From the NCBI GenBank assembly GCA_003158255.1, contig PMIH01000030.1:1-34725 (forward strand): a DNA stretch of 34,725 bases. Reading direction: 5' to 3'. Shown in pieces: positions 9,393-16,908 of this stretch. Position 1 is the first letter of the stretch. Each line of letters begins with the position of its first letter. Below the pieces are notes generated by a model. It searched no databases and was not told where the DNA came from. It was given only the letters and a program-made list of their open reading frames with translations. A program made the translations under genes and the position numbers. The stretch comes from Rhodocyclaceae bacterium (lineage in GTDB: Bacteria; Pseudomonadota; Gammaproteobacteria; Burkholderiales; Rhodocyclaceae).

Positions 9393-9550
9393 CGCTCGCC
9401 GGCTCCTGCACTGGGGTCTCCCTGGGACTGTCGCCGGGCTTCTCTGGCGCCCGGCCTAGCGGGCATTATCGCCCACAACTCCCCATCGGAACGACCGCGC
9501 CGATTGCCGGCAGCGGACGAGGCGGATCCGGCTACACCGCCCCCATGTCC

Positions 9551-9575
9551 GGCGTACCACCACGACTGACTTTCG
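9551..9575 (+). repeat. Dispersed repeat, short form, copy 4
   Basis: GGCGTACCACCACGACTGACTTTCG, 3 bp beyond the PfpI stop codon. Confidence 0.8.
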
Positions 9576-9577
9576 GA

Positions 9578-10255
9578 CTAGCAAGACGCGTTGAGCAGCA
9601 GCGCCATTTCCCGGCCGACGCCCTCGGCCGACGCTGGGTTCTGTCCTGTCACCAGCCGGCCATCGACCACGACGTTGGCCTGCCAGTTGGGCTTGGCAAG
9701 ATGCGTGGCGCCTCGTTCCTGAAGCTTGCTGGCCAGCAGGAACGGCACCACGGCGTCGAGCTGTGCGGCCCGCTCCTCGTCGTCGGTGAAGGCGGCAACG
9801 CGCTTGCCGCTGACCAGGTAGCGACCATCGGACAGCTTGAGGTTCACCAGGCCGGCAGGGCCGTGGCAGACCGCGCCGACAACGCCGCCGGCCTCGTAGA
9901 TGGCGACGGCAAGCTTTGCCAAAGGCTGATCGTCCGGGAAGTCCCACATTGTTCCGTGGCCGCCGACATAGAAGATCGCCGCATAATCTTCGGCGCGCAC
10001 GGCCGCCGGCGTTGGCGTCGTTTCGAGCTGCCGCGTCACGTCCGCCGCGGCCAGAAACGCGCGGCTGATCGGGTCGGCGGCATCGACGCCATCCATCGGT
10101 GGCTTGCCGCCTTTCGGGCTGACGAATTCGATCGCGTAGCCGGCGTCGCGCAATATGGCCCAGGGATGCGCGGCTTCGGGCACGTAGAAGCCGGTCGGCT
10201 GGCCAGTGTTGCCCTTGCGGTCGTGGCTGGTGAGGGCAAAGAGAATTTTCTTCAT
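9578..10255 (-). CDS. DJ-1/PfpI family protein (HchA/glyoxalase III-like)
   Basis: MKKILFALTSHDRKGNTGQPTGFYVPEAAHPW..; nucleophile elbow GAVCHGPAGL. Confidence 0.88.
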   Translation of the reverse strand: MKKILFALTSHDRKGNTGQPTGFYVPEAAHPWAILRDAGYAIEFVSPKGGKPPMDGVDAADPISRAFLAAADVTRQLETTPTPAAVRAEDYAAIFYVGGHGTMWDFPDDQPLAKLAVAIYEAGGVVGAVCHGPAGLVNLKLSDGRYLVSGKRVAAFTDDEERAAQLDAVVPFLLASKLQERGATHLAKPNWQANVVVDGRLVTGQNPASAEGVGREMALLLNASC

Positions 10256-10340
10256 GGCTTGATCTCGCTGAATGGTTGGGTTGGAGTGATGTACTGTAGT
10301 GACTCCGGCACGGCGACGGAATCCGCAACGCATTCATATC

Positions 10341-10363
10341 GCCTATTCCGGATGGGCATAGGC
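10341..10363. promoter_or_regulatory. LysR-type T-N11-A box
   Basis: GCCTAT-N11-ATAGGC perfect 6-bp arms in the PfpI/LysR divergent intergenic region. Confidence 0.6.
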
Positions 10364-10375
10364 AGATCGAACACG

Positions 10376-11284
10376 ATGGACAAACTCACTCAACTCAGAA
10401 CTTTCGTCAGGGTCGCCGAACGCGCGAGTTTCTCCGCCGTGGCGCGCGACATGGCGGTAACGCAATCGGCAATCAGCAAGGCCATCAACGCGCTTGAAGC
10501 CGACCTCGGCGTTCGGCTGGTGAGCCGCAGCACACGCAATGTGTCGCTCACCGAAGCCGGCCGCCGCTACTACGAGCAGTGCCGGCAAGTCCTGGCCGAT
10601 CTCGATGAAGCGGACGCGTCGCTCAAGGAAGCCAAGTCCGGCGTCTCCGGCTCGCTGCATGTCGCCGCGCCGGTGCCGTTCGGGCTGATGTTCATTTCGC
10701 CGCGCGTGATCCGCTTCCACGAGATGCATCCGCTGCTGTCGATCCAGCTCGACCTGAACGATCAGCCTTCGAATCTGGTCGAGCAGAACATCGATGTCGC
10801 CATCCGCCTGGGCCACCTCAAGACAGCCGGACTGGTGGCGCGCAAGCTGGGTGAGAGCCCGTTTCTGGCGGTGGCCTCTCCCGCCTATCTGGCCAGCCGC
10901 GGCACGCCGCAACGACCGCAAGACCTCGTCGCCCATAACTGCCTCGCCTACGCCAACGAAGAACATCCGCTGGAATGGAAGTTTGGCGGCAAGACGGCCG
11001 CGCAGTCGGTGGCAATTGCCAGCAACTACCGCAGCAACAACCTGTTAACGCTGAAGGAAGCGGCTGTCGCCGGGCTCGGCATCGCCCGGCTGCCGCTCTG
11101 GATGGTCGACCCGGAAATCAAGTCCGGGCTACTGCGCCCGGTTTTGACCGAGGCCCGCACTCCCAGCTACGGCATTCACGCAGTCTTTCCGTCCGCCCGG
11201 CAGATCCCCGCCAAGGTGCGGCTCTTCGTCGAATTCATGCAACACGAACTCGGGGCGATTTCGTATTTTCTGCGGCATCAATAG
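10376..11284 (+). CDS. LysR-family transcriptional regulator
   Basis: MDKLTQLRTFVRVAERASFSAVARDMAVTQSAISKAINALEADLGVRLVSRSTRNVSLTEAG. Confidence 0.93.
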   Translation: MDKLTQLRTFVRVAERASFSAVARDMAVTQSAISKAINALEADLGVRLVSRSTRNVSLTEAGRRYYEQCRQVLADLDEADASLKEAKSGVSGSLHVAAPVPFGLMFISPRVIRFHEMHPLLSIQLDLNDQPSNLVEQNIDVAIRLGHLKTAGLVARKLGESPFLAVASPAYLASRGTPQRPQDLVAHNCLAYANEEHPLEWKFGGKTAAQSVAIASNYRSNNLLTLKEAAVAGLGIARLPLWMVDPEIKSGLLRPVLTEARTPSYGIHAVFPSARQIPAKVRLFVEFMQHELGAISYFLRHQ

Positions 11285-11313
11285 AAGCGTGACGCTGCTG
11301 GATTAATGCGGCC

Positions 11314-11754
11314 CTATTCCGGCCGCACCTCGTCGGCCAGCGCGGCCATGATCTGGCGCCAGCCGGCCTCGGCATCGGCGCCTTGCTGACGAAAGACGCG
11401 GCTCAGGATGTCCCGTTGCGTCGCCGAGAGTTTCGACTCCAGCGCCTTGCCTTCGGCAGTCAAGGAAAGGCAGCGGCCGCGGCGATCTTCCGGGTCCGGC
11501 TCGACTTGAACCAGCGCGGCGTCGACCAGTTGCCGCAGCGGTCCATGCAGCGCCTGCTTGCTGACGCCCAGGGTCGCCAGCAGATCGCTGACGCGCTGGC
11601 CGGGCCGGCGCGCAACGAAATACAGAACGCGATGATGCATCCGGGCCAGACCCCGTTGCGCGAGTATTTCATCCGGCCGCGCCGTGAAGGCGCGGAACGC
11701 GAAGTGGAACAACTCGATGGCTTCGTGCAGTGACTGATTTCGAGCAGAACTCAT
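11314..11754 (-). CDS. MarR-family transcriptional regulator
   Basis: MSSARNQSLHEAIELFHFAFRAFTARPDEILAQRGLARMHHRVLYFVARRPGQRVSDLLATLGVSKQALHGPLRQLVDAALVQVEPDPEDRRGRCLSLT. Confidence 0.88.
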   Translation of the reverse strand: MSSARNQSLHEAIELFHFAFRAFTARPDEILAQRGLARMHHRVLYFVARRPGQRVSDLLATLGVSKQALHGPLRQLVDAALVQVEPDPEDRRGRCLSLTAEGKALESKLSATQRDILSRVFRQQGADAEAGWRQIMAALADEVRPE

Positions 11755-11756
11755 TG

Positions 11757-11813
11757 AGTCAACCTTATTGACTTTTATTGCCGTCAGCGCCATATTAGTC
11801 AATATACTTGACC
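11757..11813. promoter_or_regulatory. Two MarR-type operators overlapping a sigma70-like promoter
   Basis: AGTCAA-CCTTA-TTGACT (11757-11773) and AGTCAA-TATAC-TTGACC (11797-11813); TTGACT-N17-CATATT promoter on + strand (11768-11796). Confidence 0.7.
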
Positions 11814-11828
11814 TATATGGAGCGCGCC

Positions 11829-13007
11829 ATGGGTGGTGAACTGTGCCAGCCCCGATTGTCGCAACGAATCAGCCGACTCAAGTCGTCACTGGTCCGCGAG
11901 ATTCTGGCTACCGCGAATCGGCCCAACATGATCTCCTTCGCCGGCGGACTACCGGCAGCGGACTTGATGCCGCCGCTCCCGATGGACGCCATCACCGATC
12001 CGTCACTCTATCAGTACGGTGCGACCGAGGGCGAAGCCGCCTACTGCGAAGCCGTTGCGCAGTGGGTCAGCGAGACCGGCCTGGCGGTGACGCCTGCGCA
12101 GATCCTGCCTCTGGCCGGTTCGCAGCAGGGCCTGGACCTGGCGGCCAAGTTGATGATCGATGCCGGGACGCCGATGCTCACCGAGGCGCCAACCTATCTC
12201 GCCGCGCTGCAAGTGTTTCAATTGTTCGGCGCCGACATCGCCACTGTATCGCTACTGGCGAACGGGCCGGATCTGGCGGAACTGGAACAGCGACTGGCCA
12301 AACACAAGCCGAGCTGCGTCTATCTCGTCCCCACTTTCCAGAATCCCGCCGGCACCTGCTACAGCCCGGAAGCGCGCCGCGCTGTGGCCGACTTGCTCGA
12401 CCACTACGGCACGCTGTTGATCGAGGACGATCCCTACCGCACCCTGGCGCTTGACCTCACTCATCCCGCGACGCCGATCAGCGCCCTGCTCAAGCGCGCG
12501 CCATGGATTTACCTCGGCAGCTTCTCCAAGATCCTCTGGCCCGGCTGGCGTCTCGGTTATCTGGCGGCGCGAGAAGATCTGATGCAACGCCTGATCAACC
12601 TCAAACAGGCCTCGGACCTGCATACCCAGCGGCCCGGCCAGCTTGCCGTCAGCCATTGGCTGCGCAGCGACGAACGGAGCATGCACGTGGTAAGGCTGCG
12701 CAATGGCTATCGGCTACGCCGCGATGCGATGCAGGCAGCGCTGAACCGCCATCTCGGCGATATCGCCGAGTGGGAGGTGCCGCGCGGCGGCCTGTTCTTC
12801 TGGGTGCGCCTGCTCCGCCACAAAGCGACGCGGGCACTGCTGGCGCAGGCCATGGAAGCAGGTGTCGTCTTCATGCCCGGCGAGGCCTTCTACCCCGATG
12901 GAAGAACTCAGGAGTACATGCGACTGAACTACAGCCATGCCACCCGCGAGCAGATGGAGCGCGGCCTGGCGTTGCTGTCGACCTTGTTGCGCCTGGACGG
13001 GCAATGA
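11829..13007 (+). CDS. PLP-dependent class I/II aminotransferase (MocR/2-aminoadipate aminotransferase-like, no HTH)
   Basis: MISFAGGLPAADLMPP..GSQQGLDLAAKLMIDAGTPMLTEAPTYLAALQVF..VPTFQNPAGTCYS..LIEDDPYRTL..YLGSFSKILWPGWRLGYL; SD GGAG before 11829. Confidence 0.88.
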   Translation: MGGELCQPRLSQRISRLKSSLVREILATANRPNMISFAGGLPAADLMPPLPMDAITDPSLYQYGATEGEAAYCEAVAQWVSETGLAVTPAQILPLAGSQQGLDLAAKLMIDAGTPMLTEAPTYLAALQVFQLFGADIATVSLLANGPDLAELEQRLAKHKPSCVYLVPTFQNPAGTCYSPEARRAVADLLDHYGTLLIEDDPYRTLALDLTHPATPISALLKRAPWIYLGSFSKILWPGWRLGYLAAREDLMQRLINLKQASDLHTQRPGQLAVSHWLRSDERSMHVVRLRNGYRLRRDAMQAALNRHLGDIAEWEVPRGGLFFWVRLLRHKATRALLAQAMEAGVVFMPGEAFYPDGRTQEYMRLNYSHATREQMERGLALLSTLLRLDGQ

Positions 13008-13042
13008 CGATCACATCGCCGGGGTGCTAGACTCCGCCTGCG

Positions 13043-13177
13043 TCTTCGGGGCGGGGTGAAACTCCCCACCGGCGGTAAGCCTGCTGTTCGGGCGAGCCCG
13101 CGAGCGCCTGCGGTTCCGCAGGGTCAGCAGATCTGGTGCGATGCCAGAGCCGACGGTCACAGTCCGGATGAAAGAGG
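13043..13177 (+). ncRNA. FMN riboswitch (RFN element)
   Basis: TCTTCGGGGCGGGGTGAAACTCCCCACCGGCGGTA..GCGAGCCCGCGAGCGCC..GGTCAGCAGATCTGGTGCGATGCCAGAGCCGACGGTCACAGTCCGGATGAAAGAG; upstream of ribB. Confidence 0.95.
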
Positions 13178-13199
13178 ATGCCGATATCCACGCGATATG

Positions 13200-13251
13200 C
13201 CAGGAGACTGGCGTTCGCGCGGATGTTTGCGCTTGCCCTGGAACGTTTTTT
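13200..13251 (+). terminator. Putative expression-platform terminator of the FMN riboswitch
   Basis: CCAGG..CCTGG arms with internal GCGC pairing, then AACGTTTTTT (13246-13251), upstream of the ribB ATG. An alternative small hairpin GCCAG-GAGA-CTGGC overlaps it. Confidence 0.45.
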
Positions 13252-13280
13252 CGCCACTTAACTTTAGCGAGGAGCGTTTC

Positions 13281-13958
13281 ATGTTTTCACAACCGCAGTT
13301 CTGTAGTAGCAGTTCCCACTCCCCTCCCGACCTCGGCGCACGAATGGCTGACGCCATTGAAGCCATGCGCGCAGGGCGTCCAGTGATCCTGATCGACGAC
13401 GAGGATCGGGAGAACGAAGCCGATCTGATCGTCGCCGCGGAGACCCTGACAGTGCCGACCATGGCACTGCTGATCCGCGAATGCAGCGGCATCGTTTGTC
13501 TCTGCCTGACCAAGGATGTCGTCGACCGGCTCGAGTTGCCACCGATGGTGGCGCGCAACGAGAGCCGGTTCAGCACCGCATTCACGGTCTCCATCGAGGC
13601 GCGCCATGGCGTCACGACGGGCGTTTCCGCGCTTGACCGAGTCACGACGATCAATGCGGCAATCGCCGACGGCGCGCAGCCGGATGACCTGGTGCGGCCC
13701 GGCCATGTATTTCCACTCTGTGCGCATCCGGACGGCGTGCTCGGCCGGCGCGGTCACACCGAAGGTGCTGTCGATCTCGCGCGTCTGGCCGGCTTCAAGC
13801 CGGCGGCCGTGTTGTGCGAGCTGATGAATCCGGACGGAACGATGGCGCGGGGACAGGACATCGACCGCTTCGCCGAGGAGTACGAGTTGCCGGTGATCAC
13901 CATCGACGAGTTGATGCGCTGGCGACGACAGGAGGTGGCCGACTTCCGGCTTGGGTAG
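13281..13958 (+). CDS. ribB: 3,4-dihydroxy-2-butanone-4-phosphate synthase
   Basis: [55 protein letters not shown]..; preceded by an FMN riboswitch. Confidence 0.94.
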   Translation: MFSQPQFCSSSSHSPPDLGARMADAIEAMRAGRPVILIDDEDRENEADLIVAAETLTVPTMALLIRECSGIVCLCLTKDVVDRLELPPMVARNESRFSTAFTVSIEARHGVTTGVSALDRVTTINAAIADGAQPDDLVRPGHVFPLCAHPDGVLGRRGHTEGAVDLARLAGFKPAAVLCELMNPDGTMARGQDIDRFAEEYELPVITIDELMRWRRQEVADFRLG

Positions 13959-13976
13959 GTCACTGTCGCGTTGACA

Positions 13977-14002
13977 GGCGACGTCCCCTGAGGGTCGTCG
14001 CC
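13977..14002. terminator. Strong hairpin downstream of ribB
   Basis: GGCGACG-T-CCC-CTGA-GGG-T-CGTCGCC; no following T-tract, so a terminator role is uncertain. Confidence 0.4.
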
Positions 14003-14010
14003 CCCTTGAC

Positions 14011-14026
14011 TTGACCGACCGGTCTA
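14011..14026. promoter_or_regulatory. TetR operator 1
   Basis: TTGACCGACCGGTCTA immediately upstream of the tetR ATG (14040); same core recurs at 14695-14710. Confidence 0.7.
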
Positions 14027-14039
14027 GTATCATTCACTT

Positions 14040-14642
14040 ATGAACGCCGAACCCGACACCCGCTCCCGCATCCTCGCCGTCGCCCGCGAGATGTTCCACG
14101 GCCGCAGCTATGCCGACGTGGGCATTCAGGAGATCTGCGAGGGCGCCAAGGTGCAGAAGGGTAGCTTCTATCACTTCTTCCCGTCCAAGCAGGAACTGGC
14201 GATGGCGGTGATCGACGACATGGCAGAGGATTGGGCGCACGGCTTCGTGGCCGAGGCCTTCGACCAAAACCTGCCGCCGGTCGAGCGCTTGGACTACATG
14301 ATCGACGCCGCCTACTACTGGCAGAAGGCCGCCAAGGACATCGAGGGCCGCATGCCTGGCTGCCTGTTCGGCAATCTGGCGCTGGAAATGAGCACCCGCG
14401 ACGACGTGATGCGGGCCAAGCTGAATGCGGTGTTCGAGAAGGCCAAGGACAAGTTCCGCTTCACGCTCGACGAAGCGGTGGCAGCCGGCACGATGGCGCC
14501 GATGAACACCGAATGCACGGCCACGGCGATGCTCGCTTTCCTGGAAGGCATCATCCTGCTGGCCAAGTCGCGCAACGAGCCCGAGGTGATCCTGCGGCTC
14601 GGGCCGGCGATCAAGACGCTGAGGATCGAATCGACGCAATGA
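14040..14642 (+). CDS. TetR/AcrR-family transcriptional regulator (NemR-like)
   Basis: SRILAVAREMFHGRSYADVGIQEICEGAKVQKGSFYHFFPSKQELAMAVIDDM.. Confidence 0.9.
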   Translation: MNAEPDTRSRILAVAREMFHGRSYADVGIQEICEGAKVQKGSFYHFFPSKQELAMAVIDDMAEDWAHGFVAEAFDQNLPPVERLDYMIDAAYYWQKAAKDIEGRMPGCLFGNLALEMSTRDDVMRAKLNAVFEKAKDKFRFTLDEAVAAGTMAPMNTECTATAMLAFLEGIILLAKSRNEPEVILRLGPAIKTLRIESTQ

Positions 14643-14662
14643 ACGTTCGTTAGCTGGACGTA

Positions 14663-14684
14663 GCCCTGCCTGGGCCATTTTTTT
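14663..14684 (+). terminator. Short intrinsic terminator after tetR
   Basis: GCCC-TGCCT-GGGC-CA-TTTTTTT. Confidence 0.5.
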
Positions 14685-14694
14685 GGTCACATAC

Positions 14695-14710
14695 TTTACC
14701 GACCGGTCTA
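14695..14710. promoter_or_regulatory. TetR operator 2 (upstream of tusA-dsrE2)
   Basis: TTTACCGACCGGTCTA; ACCGACCGGTCTAGTA is identical to operator 1. Confidence 0.7.
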
Positions 14711-14747
14711 GTAGTACGCATCACCCTACCCATCAAAGGAGACACAC

Positions 14748-14975
14748 ATGGAAGCGAATCAAACTCTCGACGCCCGCGGCATGAACTGCCCCCTGCCGAT
14801 CCTGCGCACCAAGAAGACGTTGAACGCAATGCAGGCCGGCGACACCTTGAAGGTAGTGTCGACCGATCCCGGCTCAGTCAAGGACATGGTGGCGTTCTGC
14901 CAGCAGACCGGCAACACGCTGCTGGATTCGGCCCAGAGCGGCGGCGACTTCGAGTTCTTCATCCGCAAGAACTAG
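14748..14975 (+). CDS. tusA: TusA/SirA-family sulfurtransferase
   Basis: LDARGMNCPLPILRTKKTLNAMQAGDTLKVVSTDPGSVKDMVAFCQQTGN; CPxP motif. Confidence 0.93.
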   Translation: MEANQTLDARGMNCPLPILRTKKTLNAMQAGDTLKVVSTDPGSVKDMVAFCQQTGNTLLDSAQSGGDFEFFIRKN

Positions 14976-14984
14976 GAGCCGACG

Positions 14985-15611
14985 ATGAACATCGCCAAGT
15001 TGCAGATACCCGAAAGTCGCCCGCCCATGCCGACGGACCTCGCCGGAATGGAAGCCTGGTTCGACAAACGTCTTGAAGAGAAGCTGGCCGAGCGACAGAC
15101 AGCGAAGGGCCGCTCGCTCGCGATCATCGCCACCAAGGGCACGATGGACATGGCCTACCCGCCGTTCATCCTGGCGACGACGGCCGCCGCGCTGGGCTGG
15201 AAGGCCTCGATCTTCTTCACATTCTACGGGCTCGAACTCCTCAAGAAGAATCTCGACATCAAGGTCTCGCCGCTGGGCAACCCGGCGATGCCGATGAAGA
15301 TGCCATTCGGGCCGGAGTGGCTGAGGCATTTCAACGTACCGATCCCAAATGCGATCGCCGGCAACCTGCCCGGCTTCGAGAGCTTCGCCACGGCAATGAT
15401 GGAACGCACCGTGAACGCCAAGGGCGTGCCAAGCATCAAGGAGTTGCGCGACATCTGCATCGAAACCGACGTGCGCCTGCTGGCCTGCCAGATGACGGTC
15501 GACCTGTTCAGCTATCGCCAGGACGAATTCATCCCGGAGATTGCCGAATGGATCGGCGCGACGAGCTATCTCGCCGAAGCTCAGGACGCGGACGTGTGCT
15601 TGTTCGTGTGA
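14985..15611 (+). CDS. DsrE/DsrF/DrsH-like family protein (DsrE2-type)
   Basis: LAIIATKGTMDMAYPPFILATTAAALGWKASIFFTFYGLELLKK..; CQM motif (VRLLACQMTVDLF). Confidence 0.9.
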   Translation: MNIAKLQIPESRPPMPTDLAGMEAWFDKRLEEKLAERQTAKGRSLAIIATKGTMDMAYPPFILATTAAALGWKASIFFTFYGLELLKKNLDIKVSPLGNPAMPMKMPFGPEWLRHFNVPIPNAIAGNLPGFESFATAMMERTVNAKGVPSIKELRDICIETDVRLLACQMTVDLFSYRQDEFIPEIAEWIGATSYLAEAQDADVCLFV

Positions 15612-15618
15612 TGGAGAA

Positions 15619-15655
15619 AGTCAGCCGTTTGCGCGGCGTACCGCGACGGCTGACT
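15619..15655. terminator. Bidirectional hairpin between convergent genes, built partly from a dispersed repeat copy
   Basis: AGTCAGCCGT-TTG-CGCGG-CGTA-CCGCG-ACGGCTGACT; nested 10-bp and 5-bp stems. Confidence 0.65.
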
Positions 15656-15660
15656 CTTCG
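15635..15660 (+). repeat. Dispersed repeat, short form, copy 5
   Basis: GGCGTACCGCGACGGCTGACTCTTCG. Confidence 0.75.
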
Positions 15661-15662
15661 CG

Positions 15663-16034
15663 CTACTTCGCAGAATGCAGGGCGATGACGTTACCTTCGC
15701 TATCCTTGAAGAAGCCCATGTAGCCGATCTCCGGCGTGATCAGCGTCTTCGGCATCACCACCTGCCCGCCGGCGCCGACGACGCGGCCGAGCGGCGCGGC
15801 GAGGTCGTCACCGCCATTGAGATAGATGACGACACCGCCGGATGCGGCCGGCTTGTACTCGGGATGCTGGCAGAGCGCGCCGCCGGTGCCGTTCTCCGGA
15901 TAGGGGAACATGGCGAGCTTCATGCCGCCCATGTCTTGCAGGGTGAACTTGATGCCGAGCACGGATTCATAGAAACGAACTGCGCGGTTCATGTCGGTGA
16001 CGGGGATTTCGAACCAGTTGATGAGGCTAGCCAT
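15663..16034 (-). CDS. VOC/glyoxalase-like family protein
   Basis: MASLINWFEIPVTDMNRAVRFYESVLGIKFTLQDMGGMKLAMFPYPENGTGGALCQHPEY.. Confidence 0.9.
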   Translation of the reverse strand: MASLINWFEIPVTDMNRAVRFYESVLGIKFTLQDMGGMKLAMFPYPENGTGGALCQHPEYKPAASGGVVIYLNGGDDLAAPLGRVVGAGGQVVMPKTLITPEIGYMGFFKDSEGNVIALHSAK

Positions 16035-16091
16035 GATGTTTCCTTTCGTTGATGTTGCTGGCATTGGCGGGGTCATTCTGCGCCAGCGCTC

Positions 16092-16162
16092 CTGACACCG
16101 TTCTGTCAGTAGTCTTCTCGGCATGCGCTTTAGCGGGTGCTATGCTGACAGCGTCCTGTCAG
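16092..16162. promoter_or_regulatory. Two identical-arm operators between the VOC gene and the WYL regulator
   Basis: CTGACA-CCGTTC-TGTCAG (16092-16109) and CTGACA-GCGTCC-TGTCAG (16145-16162), centres 53 bp apart. Confidence 0.75.
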
Positions 16163-16170
16163 GAGCCGCC

Positions 16171-16851
16171 ATGCGTCGTGCCGACCGCCTGTTCCAGATC
16201 GTCCTCCTGCTCGGCCGCGGCCGGGCCGTGACTGCGCGCGCGCTGGCCGAAAAGCTGGAGGTTTCCGAGCGCACGATCTACCGCGACATGGGCGACCTGA
16301 TGGCGGGCGGTTTGCAGGTGGATGGCGAAGCCGGCGTCGGCTATCTGTTGCGCGCCGGGGCGCGCCTGCCACCGCTGATGTTCGATGCCGAGGAGTTGGC
16401 CGCGCTGGCGCTGGGCAGCCGCATGGTGCGCGGCTGGACCGACAAGGAACTTGGCCAGGCGGCCGAACGCGCACTGCTGAAGATCGAATCGGTATTGCCC
16501 GAGGCGTTGCGCGAGCGCCTCAACCGCGAGGCCATGCTGGTGCCGGATTTCAATGTGGCGACGCCGCGCGTGGCGCCGTTGGGCAAACTGCGGCGCGGCA
16601 TCGACGAACACCGCAAGGTGCGCTTCGACTACACAGACGCCGACGGCAGCGCCACGCAGCGCACGGTGCGGCCGCTGGGCCTGATCTTCTGGGGTGGCGC
16701 CTGGACACTGGGCGGCTGGTGCGAACTGCGCAACGACTTCCGCACGTTCCGCATCGATCGCATGACGGCCGTCAGCGTGCTCGACGAGACCTTCGACGTC
16801 AGCGAGGGCAAGAACCTCGCCGACTACCTGCGGCTGGCGCAGGGCGGCTAA
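16171..16851 (+). CDS. YafY-type HTH_11/WYL-domain transcriptional regulator
   Basis: MRRADRLFQIVLLLGRGRAVTARALAEKLEVSERTIYRDMGDLMAGG..; WYL-like region RKVRFDYTDADGSATQRTVRPLGLIFWGGAWTLGGWC. Confidence 0.9.
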   Translation: MRRADRLFQIVLLLGRGRAVTARALAEKLEVSERTIYRDMGDLMAGGLQVDGEAGVGYLLRAGARLPPLMFDAEELAALALGSRMVRGWTDKELGQAAERALLKIESVLPEALRERLNREAMLVPDFNVATPRVAPLGKLRRGIDEHRKVRFDYTDADGSATQRTVRPLGLIFWGGAWTLGGWCELRNDFRTFRIDRMTAVSVLDETFDVSEGKNLADYLRLAQGG

Positions 16852-16908
16852 CAGGCCACCGGGAGGCAGTGCTAACCTACGTCCCATCGACATCCAGGGA
16901 GACACGCT

